DNA from: Skeletonema tropicum
Taxonomy: Eukaryota; Bacillariophyta; Thalassiosirophyceae; Thalassiosirales; Thalassiosiraceae
Assembly: GCA_037178625.1 (NCBI GenBank)
Contig: CM074146.1
Location: forward strand, 1,116,001-1,180,000
DNA length: 64,000 nt
Direction of reading: 5' to 3'
In this document: positions 42,880 to 54,211 of the stretch, in pieces
Position numbering within the stretch: the stretch's first letter is position 1
How the letters are laid out: the number at the start of each line of letters is the position of its first letter
Position numbers and translations under genes: made by a program
Notes under the pieces: model-generated
Seen by the model: only the letters and a program-made list of their open reading frames with translations
Database searches by the model: none
What the model was told of the DNA's origin: nothing

Positions 42880-45110
42880 TAATACCGAGGGAGCAGCACA
42901 AGGCCAAGACGACGCTATGCAGTTAGACGGAGTTAAACTTGGCTTATTAGACCTAGGCGGATTTGACTTCGTAGCCCAGCGTTTGGCTGTTTAGAGTTTT
43001 TCTTGGGCAACTCGCGCTCTAAGTACTCTTCGTTCCTCTCAATCTTCTTCTCATCTGCTCTGGAGGTTCGCCTATTCGATCTTCTCTTATTCTATCTACC
43101 ATCCCCATCTCTCTTACTACTTCTCTGTCCCTAACTCCATTCTGTTCTTATCAGCGATTCATCGTATAAAACTCTCTCCTCTCCATCATCTTCATCTTCC
43201 TCCTGTATCTCCTCTCGACTACCTGCTTCGAGGCCATTCTCCATCTCCTCTCTCCCTGCTCGCCTTTCTTTATATCTCTATATCATTCTGTTCTCATCAG
43301 CTATTCCTCATACACATGTCTCTCTTTCTCCTCTTTATCGTCTTCGTACTACGCCTCCTCTCGACTGTAAGATTGAGGTTATTCCCGTCAACTTTACCCC
43401 CTTCCTCCAACTTCATCTATCAGGGGACGTTATGTCCCCACTACATCTATCGCGTTCATTACTCTATCCTCTCTGTCATCATTATACCCCCACATTTCTT
43501 GACGATCGGCATTGAGTGCTTGGCTTGGGCTTCTGAGCTGGTCAATTCTTTGCTTTACAAACAAATTTAGTATCTACATCACAGGTCTTTTCATCGTCTT
43601 CTGCTTGTCCCTTATCTTCTACAAGTCCTCCTCATCGACATTTCGGGAGACAAGATCTCAAACACTCGAATACGCGACGCGTCCTGTTCACATCATCATA
43701 TCCTCTTAGCGTGCGTGCGACTAGCTTCCTTCTTCTCATCCTCCTATTTCACAGAATCTGCTGCTCTCACCCTTTAGCCCATCTGCGTGTTTCCTCAACT
43801 ACTCAACTCCGATTTCGGTCCCTTCTCGTTTCTCTGACTCGGCCTCCTTCTATCTCATACTTGCCACATATCTGTTCTCTTTCCCCTTCTCTCCGATCGT
43901 CTCCCGTGTTTTTCTCTCTACCTCACAAAGTGTACGCATCTTCTCTGAGAGATCACATTCCTTCGACTTTTGATATGTATCCAAAAGCTCGTCTCCGCAG
44001 TGAACATTTCTCCGTCGTACTCTCCCTGTTGAATCTTAGTCCGCCTCGGCCCGACGTTACTCAGTCAATTCGATACCCACTACGCCCATCTCTAATATCA
44101 ATAAGTCAAGTCCACGGTGTAACTAATATTGCTCTTCTGAGCTCAACTACACTTCTCCACAACCACACCTTCGTCATTCAGCTCGGAGCTATCTACTACT
44201 TTCACGTCCATCAACTCTGCATATCTCGACTCTACACTTCACAGGATATTCCTGAACCAAATTTAATCGAATGGATCCCTTTCGATCTCGAACTCCTTCA
44301 GCTCATTTGACTCCAATACCAGCCACAGACTTCAGTGGTATACCTCTTCCATACCTCTTACTTACCCGGCGCGCGACGCCTCGACAGAATTTATTCTACC
44401 GTATCCTCTAGAACATTCAAACCAGACAAAATCAGTCTTTTTCTCGGCCTTCATCTTGCGTATGTCTGTTTTCTCAGGCATTTCCTTCCTTTCCTTCGCC
44501 ACCTACATCGTGAATCGGTGGTCACTCTCCTCTACACTATTCTACCTACGTCACTTCCCAATCACATTTTATGAAGTCCCTTGATAAACGCTTTTGACTC
44601 TCAGACTGAACAAACTCGACTCAACATTCTTCAGACGCCCTTAATGGAGAGTTTTTCTTCCATAGCATCGTTGCATCTTGCCGACCTGTATTGGCCGACT
44701 CGCACGACTAACCTATTACTATTACATGTGTACATCTTTTTACCTCCATTATCGAACGGTCCGAGTTGGGTTGCTCCAAGCTCTACCACTAGTATCCGTC
44801 CTCCTTCGTCACCCCTATCGTCTCCCACCCCTCTCCTTCTCTCTACTTCAATATTCTCAAATTATAATTCTACTCTTCTACTTGAGAATCGCCTTCACAA
44901 TCAGTACTGCAGAATTTCGGTTATCTTCTATATTGCTACATTTCTACACTCCAATATCTTCTTCTTTTCTCTTTTGTTTCACCATGCTCTTCCTTTGTGG
45001 CTTGTCACGACTTGAGTCCTACGGTTCTTCGCCGTTTTTTGTGTCGACCACGACACTCTCTTTCATTCTGACAGTTCGTCCCCTGCTCGCCACATCTTCG
45101 CATGATGGTT
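42880..45110. other. Pyrimidine-rich DNA, probably non-coding
   Basis: The plus strand is strongly C/T-biased for over 2 kb. This leaves long but domain-free overlapping plus-strand frames rich in Leu, Ser, Pro and Phe. I regard those as composition artefacts. Decayed purine-rich coding sequence on the minus strand cannot be excluded. Confidence 0.6.
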
Positions 45111-45310
45111 GACACTGTCGAAGTCCATTTCGGACTTTGGCTCTCGAGATCAGGCACTAACATAGTGTTCACTCTGTAGAGCCTAATCACTTGAGATTCC
45201 AAGCATACTACTAAAGCAGTATTTGAGTCTTCTCTAGTTTCTCTCTTTCCAATCACACGTGACAGCCACACAGGAGGATCAAGGCGCGACGCCGGTTTTC
45301 CGTAGGAAAA
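45108..45310. repeat. 203-bp repeat B, copy 1
   Basis: From GTTGACACTGTCGAAGTCCA to CCGTAGGAAAA, it appears identical to 45543-45745. It lies immediately before repeat A copy 2. Confidence 0.9.
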
Positions 45311-45528
45311 TCATAGGGAGCCAAGATCCGCACTTGCTGCGGCCTTTCACCTACCCATTTTCCTCGATTCCAGCGGAGCGTATCGCTCTAGTAGTTAGGC
45401 ACTATCTCTTGGACACTTCCCGCTCTTTTGGGGGATAGCTTGGTAGCCGCAATGATCATTGTTTTGTCAACTTCCTCACGTAGCTAACACCAAACAACAA
45501 TCATTGCTTTCATCATTTTGTTTTCTCC
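45311..45528. repeat. 218-bp repeat A, copy 2
   Basis: This is the second copy of 38978-39195, sandwiched directly between the two B repeats with a 14-bp spacer on its right. Confidence 0.9.
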
Positions 45529-45542
45529 CACCCACCCGCCCG

Positions 45543-45745
45543 GTTGACACTGTCGAAGTCCATTTCGGACTTTGGCTCTCGAGATCAGGCACTAACATAG
45601 TGTTCACTCTGTAGAGCCTAATCACTTGAGATTCCAAGCATACTACTAAAGCAGTATTTGAGTCTTCTCTAGTTTCTCTCTTTCCAATCACACGTGACAG
45701 CCACACAGGAGGATCAAGGCGCGACGCCGGTTTTCCGTAGGAAAA
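45543..45745. repeat. 203-bp repeat B, copy 2
   Basis: This copy is identical by eye to 45108-45310. The right end of the element therefore reads B-A-B, while the left end has only A. Confidence 0.9.
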
Positions 45746-46161
45746 GAGCTAAATTGCGGGCAAAATCCCCGAATATCGACACAAAATCACCCAAAATCTC
45801 CCGTCAAGCCTCCTGTCAAACCAGTCCCTCTTGGGGCACGCCCACGCGCCCGCTATCCCGATACGCCTAGCTGTCATACATACATAGTGAAAGATCGAAG
45901 CCAAGCAGATTATTTAAACCCGTACCCAATGTAAGATTTTGTAAATCCCGGATAAAAGTCGACAAGAAACAATGAAAAAACGTTGATACCGCTTTACCTG
46001 CATCCATTGCACTGGGTTGCATACAAAAAAGTGCATGCAGCTTTTGCAGATCAATTCGCGACGCATCTATTGTAACTGATGCATACTAATCGAGCGTTCG
46101 CTGAGGGAATGCCTAACCTGCACTGCATTTCGGCACTTATTGTTTTGTGTTATCCCGATCG

Positions 46162-49100
46162 ATGTCTAATGAAAGTAATACAAAGGGGAGTGCTTTTGAC
46201 TTGAGCATACCACTCTCAGAGTGGATTTCCTTTAAGACGAAAGTTTTTGGTACACAGCAGCCTTCAGGTGGCGAAAATCCCGATGATTACATACTTCCAG
46301 CTCTGCAGATTGCCACCTCACTTGCAGATCAGATTTGTAAAGCCGAAGAAAAAGATAGTGGTCAATCGCTTATGCTTATGCCTACGCCGGGCACGCAAGA
46401 TTGGATAGATAGAATTGTAGTCAGGGCAAATGGTGACGCCAGCAATAACATTCGAGCAGAAGTATTACCGTCTTTATTTTCCACTGCGACGGTTAATAAT
46501 GATTCGAAACAAGCAAGGAATGATGGAACAATATATTCACTCGGGCTTGTCTTTTATGAACTATTCTCAAGGGGGGAACGGCCGGACGGGTCTCAAATTC
46601 AAACTGGGGCGACGAATGAATTGAAATTGTTAGAGGGCTTGGATCCACTCCCCTTTGATCAAGGTGACAGAACCATTGATCTAGAAGCCTTCAGTGGTTT
46701 TGATCTCAATGTCAGTGATCTTCCCGGAAGTGATGATCTCAATAACGGTGATCTCCTCGCAGTGGAAGATCTTGAAGACGACTACAATGATATTTGGGAA
46801 AATAATGACATTGAGGCGTCCCTTCAGGGTCAAAACCCAAGAAAGAAAGAATCGGCCAGTAATAAGAACATTGTATGTGCAAAGTCAGTGGAGACACTGA
46901 AAGATAAAGGAGTTCACACATCTGTGTGTGATTTGATTTCCAATATGTTGGGTGTAACAGATGGCAGACACGGGGGAGAGGATGCGTATCGATGTATGTC
47001 AGATGTGAGGGATGACTTGCAGCTCATGCTTGAGAAACCTTCGATCTATCTCTACGATCAGGATATGTGCAGTTTATCAACGACTGGATTGAAATTTGGT
47101 GACACTGTCTACGGTAGAAAAGCCGAGCTATCCACTATTATCGATGCCTACCGGCGGTCAGCGGTTGGTGAAAGCGAGTCGGTAGTTATATCCGGCAAAT
47201 CAGGAACGGGCAAGTCATTTTTGGCGGTGGAAGTAGGGAAGTATGTGATTTCAAACAGAGGGATGTTTCTTTCTGGAAAGTTCGATCAACTGCAGCAGGG
47301 CAAACCATTCAGTGCATTGGCGTCGGCTTTCAACCACTTTTGTGATTATCTGGTACGCGATCGTACCCTTGCTTCAGTGAGGCAGAAATTGGCCCATCAG
47401 GTGCGTCTCACGCTTGGAGGGGATGCATATTACTTGACCAAGCTTATGCCCACGTTGGCAATCATTCTAGGCCTAGAAGGAATGGGCTGTAATCATGATG
47501 AAGACAACGTCAACGCCCAGAAGCGACTTCAAATGCTGTTATGTCAATTTGTGCAAGTGATATCCAATTCATTCGCTGCTCCTGTAACTTTATTCCTCGA
47601 TGACTTGCAGTGGGCAGATTCGGCATCTATCGCAGCTGTGAACCAACTCTTACTTGGCGGTAGCCTCAACTCGCAGAATCAGAATGTACATTTTTTCTTC
47701 TTAGGATGTTTCCGGAAAGGAGAGGTTGAAGGCGCAGTAAACGATGACGTGATTCCATCAACAATCGTCAAACTTGATTCTATTGACGAAGAGACATTGG
47801 GAGCGATGGTCTCAGAAACGTTGTGCCTATCGCCGCGTCTGACGCGGACTTTATCGAGTATAATATACCACAAGACGAAGGGGAATCCACTTTTCGTCAC
47901 TCGATTGATGATCTCGCTGAGCAAGGATGGTCTACTACGTCCAAGCTTGCGACGACGACGGTGGGAGTGGGATGAAGAGAAGATCTTGTGCCAGAAGCTG
48001 TCCGACGATGTGGCCGAGTTCCTATCGCGTACGATTTTAGCGTTGCCCAATGATGTGAAATCAACACTGAGCATTTTGTCTTGTTTTGGGTCATCGGTGA
48101 ACAGTGCCTTCGTCAAGAAACTTGAGAGGGTTCTCGACAAGAACTTACGTGACGGCATAGAGACAGCTGTCGCCGAAGGATTACTCGACAAGATAGACGA
48201 GCAATATCGTTTCAGTCATGACCGCATTCAAGAGGCTTCTTACAACATGATGAACTATCTGGATCGGTGCAGCTTCCATTTCAGCCATGGTATGGCTTTG
48301 GCCCCTTTGCACGATGAAGAGGACGGCTTCCTTTTCACTGCTGTAAATCAACTCAATTTGGCGGGTCCTGAAGCCGTTGAGCACAAGAGGCAATATGCCA
48401 TTGTTGCAAATCTCAATCTCAGGGCCGGGAAAGAGGCAATGGAAATGTCCGATTTTGAAGCAGCTTACTCCTATTTTGATAACGGGATAACGTTTCTGCG
48501 GAAGAAGCACTGGGAGGAGCACTACACGTTGAGCTTAGAGTTGTTTAACTTGGCTGCAAACTGTGCTCTCGCTAATGGCGATACCATCAGCTTGAAACTT
48601 CTATCTCAACAAGTTATGAAAAAGGCCCAGTCATTTGAGGACACACTCAACGTTACATATTTCATTGCATGTTCACTGGCATGTTCATCAAGGCTACCAG
48701 AATCAATTGAAAAGGGGCTTGATATTTTGTCGCAGCTGGGTATTGATTTGCGAAGGTATGGATCGAGTGTAGAAGCTTGCGTGAAAGACACGAAAGATCT
48801 GCTTTCAGCTTACACTTATGATGAATTATTGAATACCAGAAGAATGACTAACTCAACAATGACGATGGCAATGAAATTCCTAGGCAAGTCGATTGAAGGA
48901 ATGAGTCTAACTAGGCCTGAATCAGCGCCGTATGTTGCGAAAGAAATTATTGCACTGTCTGTTGAGCACGGCATGAATCCTGTGTCTGCATTAGGGTTTG
49001 TGCACTTTGGCTCGTATGCAGCAAAGCTTGGAGATATCAGAGGAGGATACAACTACGTGAAACTGGCTTGTTCGTTACTGGACAAATTAGGATCAAGAGA

Positions 49101-50273
49101 AAATGCTGGTGAGATCATGTTGATACGAACACAAGTCGTATCATACATGGAGCCGCTTCAAGCTACACTTGAATATCACAATGAGGGATATGCTGCTGCA
49201 ATAGCATCTGGTGATATCTTCCAAGCAGCTCTCAACTTGTATACAGGTTATGTGTCGATTTTCTACGCTGGTGTGAAGTTAGAAACAACTAGAGAAAAAG
49301 GTGAAGAAGCAATTCACTTCATACGGGAAAGAAAGATGGCGATATTCTTGCTAGACGTACAACTCGTACAGAATTCTGTATTCAAGTTGATTGGAATGGA
49401 TGAAAAACTAACGCAGACTTCGGCCGAGGAAGAAAGCATTGTCGCAACAAAGAACAGCAGCGTCAAGATGACACACTTCTTTCAGAAGTCATACATCAGC
49501 TTCATGTTTCGATTGTACGATGATACCAAAGACTACGCAGAGAAGTTCTTAGATTGCGTCACCAGCAGCGCTTATGCCAATTTGACAACCTCGCATTCCT
49601 TTAATGTATTTTATATTGGTCTCATTTCATTCTGGTTGGCTAGAAGCTCGAGGGGTGGAGACCAATGGCACAAAAGAGGCAACAAATCCAAACTAGCATT
49701 GAGGAAATGGGCAGAAACGTCCAGGTGGACATTTGAGAATAAATGGTACTTGTTGGAGGCAGAGGAAGCATTTTCTAGCAGCAATTTGGATGACGCTAAA
49801 ATATACTATGAGAAGGCTGTGTCATCAGCCAAAGCTCACAAGGTAAGATGAACAGAATGTGTATGCTTTCACATTGGCTCATTCCATGGTGTCGTATATT
49901 CACTCGCTTTTTCTTTCATATGTATTGCATTTAGTTCGTACACGAAGAAGCCTTATCCTGTGAGCTGGCAGCGTATTTCTACTTGGATATTGGGGAGGTC
50001 AACATTGCAGCTGATTACTGTTTGCTTGCACATGAAAGGTATCAAGAATGGGTGAGTAGTTCACACTCAAATTGATTTCTATCGTTACATCAGTCAATCA
50101 ATTGTTGATTTTGTCTCACATCTTTGTCGACCTCTTCACAGGGTGCAATTGGGAAGTGCACAAGTTTGTTCAAGTTCTTTGGTAGCATTATGAACGATCG
50201 TGTGGGTTCAAGTTCGGCAATCGCTGCTGATGTTCAGTCTGATCTAGCTCACCTACTTGTTGCCCCAGAATAG
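46162..50273 (+). CDS. Large STAND-type AAA ATPase with TPR-like C-terminus
   Basis: The 1,309-aa product has exons 46162-49842, 49935-50051 and 50142-50273, with GTAAGA and GTGAGT donors and phase-0 joins (AKAHK-FVHEEALSCELAAYF, RYQEW-GAIGKCTSLFKFF). The ATG at 46162 is used; the frame upstream only reaches GTG. A kinase-like remnant lies near residues 120-140 (GTIYSLGLVFYELFSRGERP) with no catalytic loop. The NTPase domain follows: YGRKAEL, Walker A SGKSGTGKS near 344, and Walker B LFLDDLQWADS near 476, then a winged-helix-like region and an alpha-solenoid from about 750 to the end. This matches the predicted-ATPase family (COG3899) that accompanies signalling kinases in many eukaryotes and bacteria. 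No histidine-kinase or cyclase output domain follows. The target is unknown. Confidence 0.88.
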
Positions 50274-50570
50274 ATTTCAATGAAGAGAAAGAAGGGTATG
50301 TAGCGATTCGCATATCGTCACAACCACAACATACAAGTATTAGCATGGGATAGGGATATGCTGTATTATATCCAAACGAGGCTGAGTCCTGCTTGTATAT
50401 TTGCCAATGGAATACATGTCAGGAAGTACTGTTCGAGAGAGGTACAATTTGTCTACATACCAGTAGCCTGCCTAGATTGTAGTTGCAATACCTCTGTGTT
50501 TCAGGCGTTGCCTTTAGAGGAGGTTTATTTAGGAACATCATTAAGATTATTGCGAAATTATTACATCTAA

Positions 50571-52085
50571 TTAATCACATCCAACCTTACTATCAAAAGA
50601 GGATAATGCTAATGCAAATGCCTGGAACGGAGATAGCGGCCACTTGACATCTAGAATGAATTCATCCTTACCTGTTCGTCCAAACTGAAGGCACATCTCT
50701 CCCTGATCGTCTACTAGCTAAAAATTCTTGACCGATGCCATTGTCACTCGCCCATTGAAATTGAGAAAGAAGCGCTCTAGTGCTTCATCCCACGCCGGTG
50801 GTTTGCTCTGCAAGTGAACAAGGAGTTTCTTGTCCTTACTCGACAACTCATCTGCATCAATCTTTTTCAAGTAATCCAACATGGAATCATCATGCTTGTG
50901 TCGTGGCTTGAAGTCCTCATCTGAATTATTGATGCCAACACTTATCGTTCGTGGACCTCTGCTTCCAAGTGATGGCGATGGGGCATATAATATGGCTCCC
51001 AACTCTATGCGATCATTCTTTCCATCTTGGCTGTAGTCCTCCTGATTCTTCCCATTATCGTACAATATGTATTCTGTATCGTAGAAGCTCCCACGTAATT
51101 TGCCGAGAATATTCTTGCTATCCTTGATCATTCCTTCCCATCGAAATCAAGTAATTGGACGTTTTGTTGGCAGCTCGCTTCTTCGCAGTCATAAGAAATG
51201 TTTCAGTCCGACTATTGTTATTTTCTCTCAAATAGCAGCGATATTCAGGATAGAGGCCAAGGCCGAGAGTAGCTTTTGAACCCTTACTGCGTCGTATACA
51301 GCACTGAACCATTCCACTGTCTTTTGAGCACGGATTCATTAGGATGGATCGCATGACGAGAGGATCATCAAGATTTGCGCTATCAATAGAGGTAAGCTGT
51401 TGCTGAAGCGTAGGCAAGCTGCGGCCAATGGAAGGGTCACGCCTTGGGGAGTCAAAAAGTGTTGAGTGCTGCTCTCGCTCCTGATCCCCGGCTTCTTCGT
51501 CGGGTATTTGTCTCTCAACTGTGTTACTGCTTGATGGCTTTATTGGTACTGTTGTAGACGATGTCATCTTGGTCGTAGCAAATGAAGCAGACGAAGATGA
51601 CGATGATTCTTGTGAACGTCTTGCCGCCCTAGAGACTGGTCGAGAAGAAGAGGTGGAAGACAATCTTCTCGACCAGGATATGTCGCTTGGTGCTACAGTA
51701 ATGTGATCGGAGGTTTCCCTTGTTGCATCTGATTGCTGGTTCGTCAGTAACAGATTCTTTGGCTGATGATGATATGCGTCCAAGTATCTTTGATATCCTT
51801 TGTCTGATCCTCCGATAGACGATCTTCCTGACGAATACGTGGTCGACAATACATTAGCAATCTCATGACGTGTACCATCTTTGGAAGCGTCAGAAGACGT
51901 GTGTGGCCACAGTTCCCTTTGTCTTAATTCTTCGTTTTCTTTCCGCAATTGATCAATTTCTGCCTTCTCCTTTTCTTCCAATTTGGCTCTCGTTTGCTCG
52001 AGTTCCTGTTTCTTCCTCTCCAACTCGCGTTCAAGGAGATTAATGGCCTCCTTATTTTCCTTCTCGGTATCGTGGTTGGAGTTTT
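50571..52085 (-). pseudogene. Tubby-domain gene with frameshift and in-frame stop
   Basis: A coiled coil rich in Glu/Lys (KKQELEQTRAKLEEKEKAE) leads through a Ser-rich linker into a Tubby C-terminal domain. That domain reads MRSILMNPCSKDSGMVQCCI, LYPEYRCYL, FLMTAKKRAANKTSNYLISM, then after a one-base shift near 51120-51131 DSKNILGKLRGSFYDTEYIL, LQSKPPAWDEALERFFLNFN and RVTMASVKNF. A TAG at 50718 stands where the family has Gln. The frame then continues unbroken through LVDDQGEMCLQFGRT and WPLSPFQAFALALSSFDSK to TAA at 50571. Tubby domains bind phosphoinositides. No ATG opens the coiled-coil frame, so the 5' end is also unclear. Two lesions in well-conserved sequence suggest a young pseudogene or assembly errors. 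Confidence 0.85.
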
Positions 52086-52503
52086 TGTCACAGCTCTCAG
52101 TGGATTTGGGCTCATATTAGTAAGAACTGCATTATTCAAACAGCCCATACATCCTCATTTAGCAATACCATAGGATGTGTTGCCTACTCTTCTCAAGCTC
52201 TACTTTACTTTTGACCCTATCTCCGCCATTTCCCGCCATTTTCATTTAAGTAGTGATATAAAATTGTTATTACTACGAATGGCAAGGATGCTGTGAACAA
52301 TCTGCGCTGTCTGTGCGTACACACGTTGTTTTGCTTCCGCCTACCACCTATCTATATCGCTACTGTAGAAAAATTGCGTCTAATCTGGTTATGGTAAAAT
52401 TACAGCAATATTATCAAGGAGCTGCACAGCATCCATGAAAGCTTTTGATGTATGCATCGTGCTATCTCTAGCATCATTTTCTATTGAAACGTTGAGTGTG
52501 ATT

Positions 52504-52535
52504 ACAGGTACAGGTACAGGTACAGGTACAGGGCA
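52504..52535. repeat. ACAGGT microsatellite
   Basis: About five hexamer copies lie in otherwise unrecognised intergenic DNA (52180-52691). That DNA also contains the MYND-spacer-like text ACCATAAGATGTGTTGCTAC just before the next element. Confidence 0.85.
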
Positions 52536-52691
52536 TTTATTTACCCTTGTACTTGTACAGGGCGAGCAAATCTTAGTCTAGAGGTCTACCTATAGAGAGG
52601 GGCTATGGTGAATAGTACAAAAGTGACAGGTGAACAATCTACACTCTAGACTGTCCCTCTCTTATCAATACCATAAGATGTGTTGCTACTA

Positions 52692-52700
52692 TCAATCTTG
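52692..52700. repeat. 9-bp target duplication, left (TCAATCTTG)
   Basis: The nonamer repeats directly at 57722-57730. Related undisturbed spacer text with an uninterrupted CAAGATTG (inverse strand) occurs near 16610 and 19790, which supports these as insertion edges. Confidence 0.9.
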
Positions 52701-52784
52701 GAGTGTACCGAAAAAAAGAGACGTCTCTTTGTTATTTTTAAGAGACGTATTGTTTCATCTAAATAATGAGAGGAGCTAAGTCGT

Positions 52785-53030
52785 TCGTTCTGTCGTTCTG
52801 TCGTTCTGTCGGTCGGTCGGTCGTTCTGTCGGTCGGTCGGTCGTTCTGTCGTTCTGTCGTTCTGTCGTTCTGTCGTTCTGTCCGGGCCCTTTGGCGTGTC
52901 CTTTGGCCTTCACGGGCATTTTCTCGTTCGTTCTGTCGTTCGTTCTGTCGGTCGTTCGGTCGGTAGTTCTGTCGTTCTGTCCGGGCCCTTTGGCGTGTCC
53001 TTTGGCCTTCACGGGCATTTTCGATCGACT
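52785..53030. repeat. GTTCTGTC/GGTCGGTC minisatellite
   Basis: Tandem octamer-like units GTCGTTCT and GTCGGTCG form two blocks, each followed by the same text from CCGGGCCCTTTGGCGTGTCC to CACGGGCATTTTC. The frames open on both strands here are repeat artefacts. Confidence 0.85.
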
Positions 53031-53300
53031 CTTTCTTTGATTGGCTTGATTTGACCCGCCCCTTGCCCCCCCCCGTTTTTAGAGTTTTCGATTGACTCTT
53101 TCTTTGATTGGCTTAGATTTGATTGTTCAGGGGGGACACCCCCCTTGCCCCCCCCCGTTTTTAGAATTTTCGATTGACTCTTTCTTTGATTGGCTTAGAT
53201 TTGATTGTTCAGGGGGGACACCCCCCCCTTGCCCCCCCGTGTTTAGAATTTTCGATTGACTCTTTCTTTGATTGGCTTAGATTTGATTGTTCAGGGGGAG
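53023..53300. repeat. Minisatellite, about 82-bp unit
   Basis: Units with CGATTGACTCTTTCTTTGAT, ATTTGATTGTTCAGGGGG and a run of C residues repeat about three and a half times. The last unit runs into a 100-aa domain-free plus-strand frame (to 53600) of coiled-coil-like composition that I cannot assign. Confidence 0.8.
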
Positions 53301-54211
53301 ATCAACCTTCATCTCCAAACACACCTCATCCATGTCTCCAACATCCTCAACAACGTACAGGAGGATTTGGATGATGCAAAGACCACGATCGAACAGGTCA
53401 ATTGCTCCTTGACTAACTGGAAAACAAAATTTGATATTGTGTGTAACTTAGCACAGAGTTCTGGGGTCGATCTTGAAACCCTCAACAATATCAGAAATGA
53501 ACATGATACTCTTACATTGTACAACAAGGCTCTCACTTCTAACGTCAATTACATCACCACTTTCACCAACATTAAGAAGGAATCCGAGAGTGGGTACTAA
53601 CTCTGCCAAATCATACTAACAGTCCTGTAGAATATTATTTCACCAAATGATTTACATCTCGCTCTAATTTCTTCCTACCTGTCTTCAATCGTTTCCACAC
53701 GTTCACATTAAACCTCTTCATAGATAATCCCTCTCACATAAATCAATATTCTCCCAACCGTGTCTCAGTAATCACTACACAGCATTCGTAGAAGGCAATG
53801 TACAACCTTTATTACATAATTATTAAAGTGTTACATAACGTACTATTTGAATACTGCTATGTATATAAGTAGACACAATCAATATCGTAGTAGATAGCCG
53901 GTACCTCCTCTCTTATTTAGAAAACCCGCGAGCGGCTAGACGAGCGTCAGCGAGGCTAGTGAGAATAAGGGGACAAAAGGGACCTTGACGGGTGAAGTAC
54001 AGACATCTTCAAAAAGGGGAGACAAAACCAGGAGGGAGCCCAACCCACCACGAACCCTACTGAAAAACCCACACAACATAATGCAGGAAAAGGGCTCCCA
54101 CCAATAACCCTACTGAAAAACCCACATGCATAATGCAGGAAAAGATTGGAATGAAAGTCAATATCGATCAATATTATATCAAACGGAACGAACAAATTCA
54201 CATATATTATA

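Larger units (their letters stand above)
38889..45869. mobile_element. 7-kb hAT-like TIR element with 8-bp target duplication, no visible transposase
   Basis: The left end TAGGCGTATCGGGATAGTGG and the right end, read inversely, agree at 23 of 24 bases. Both are bordered by the direct octamer GCTGTCAT (38881-38888 and 45870-45877). Eight-base duplications with ends close to the YARNG consensus suggest the hAT superfamily. The 6,981-bp interior holds 218-bp and 203-bp repeat blocks, a minisatellite, a copia RNase H fragment and pyrimidine-rich DNA, but no recognisable hAT transposase. It is therefore a large non-autonomous element. Confidence 0.75.

Noticed and set aside
42880..45110. Several overlapping plus-strand frames of 80-199 codons
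   Set aside because: They come from strong C/T bias over 2 kb; compositions are Leu/Ser/Pro/Phe-rich without motifs and they overlap each other in different frames.
38978..45528. Repeats A as LTRs of one retrotransposon
   Set aside because: They lack TG...CA ends and a flanking target duplication of their own, no polyprotein spans the interval, and the TIR/8-bp boundaries enclose them.
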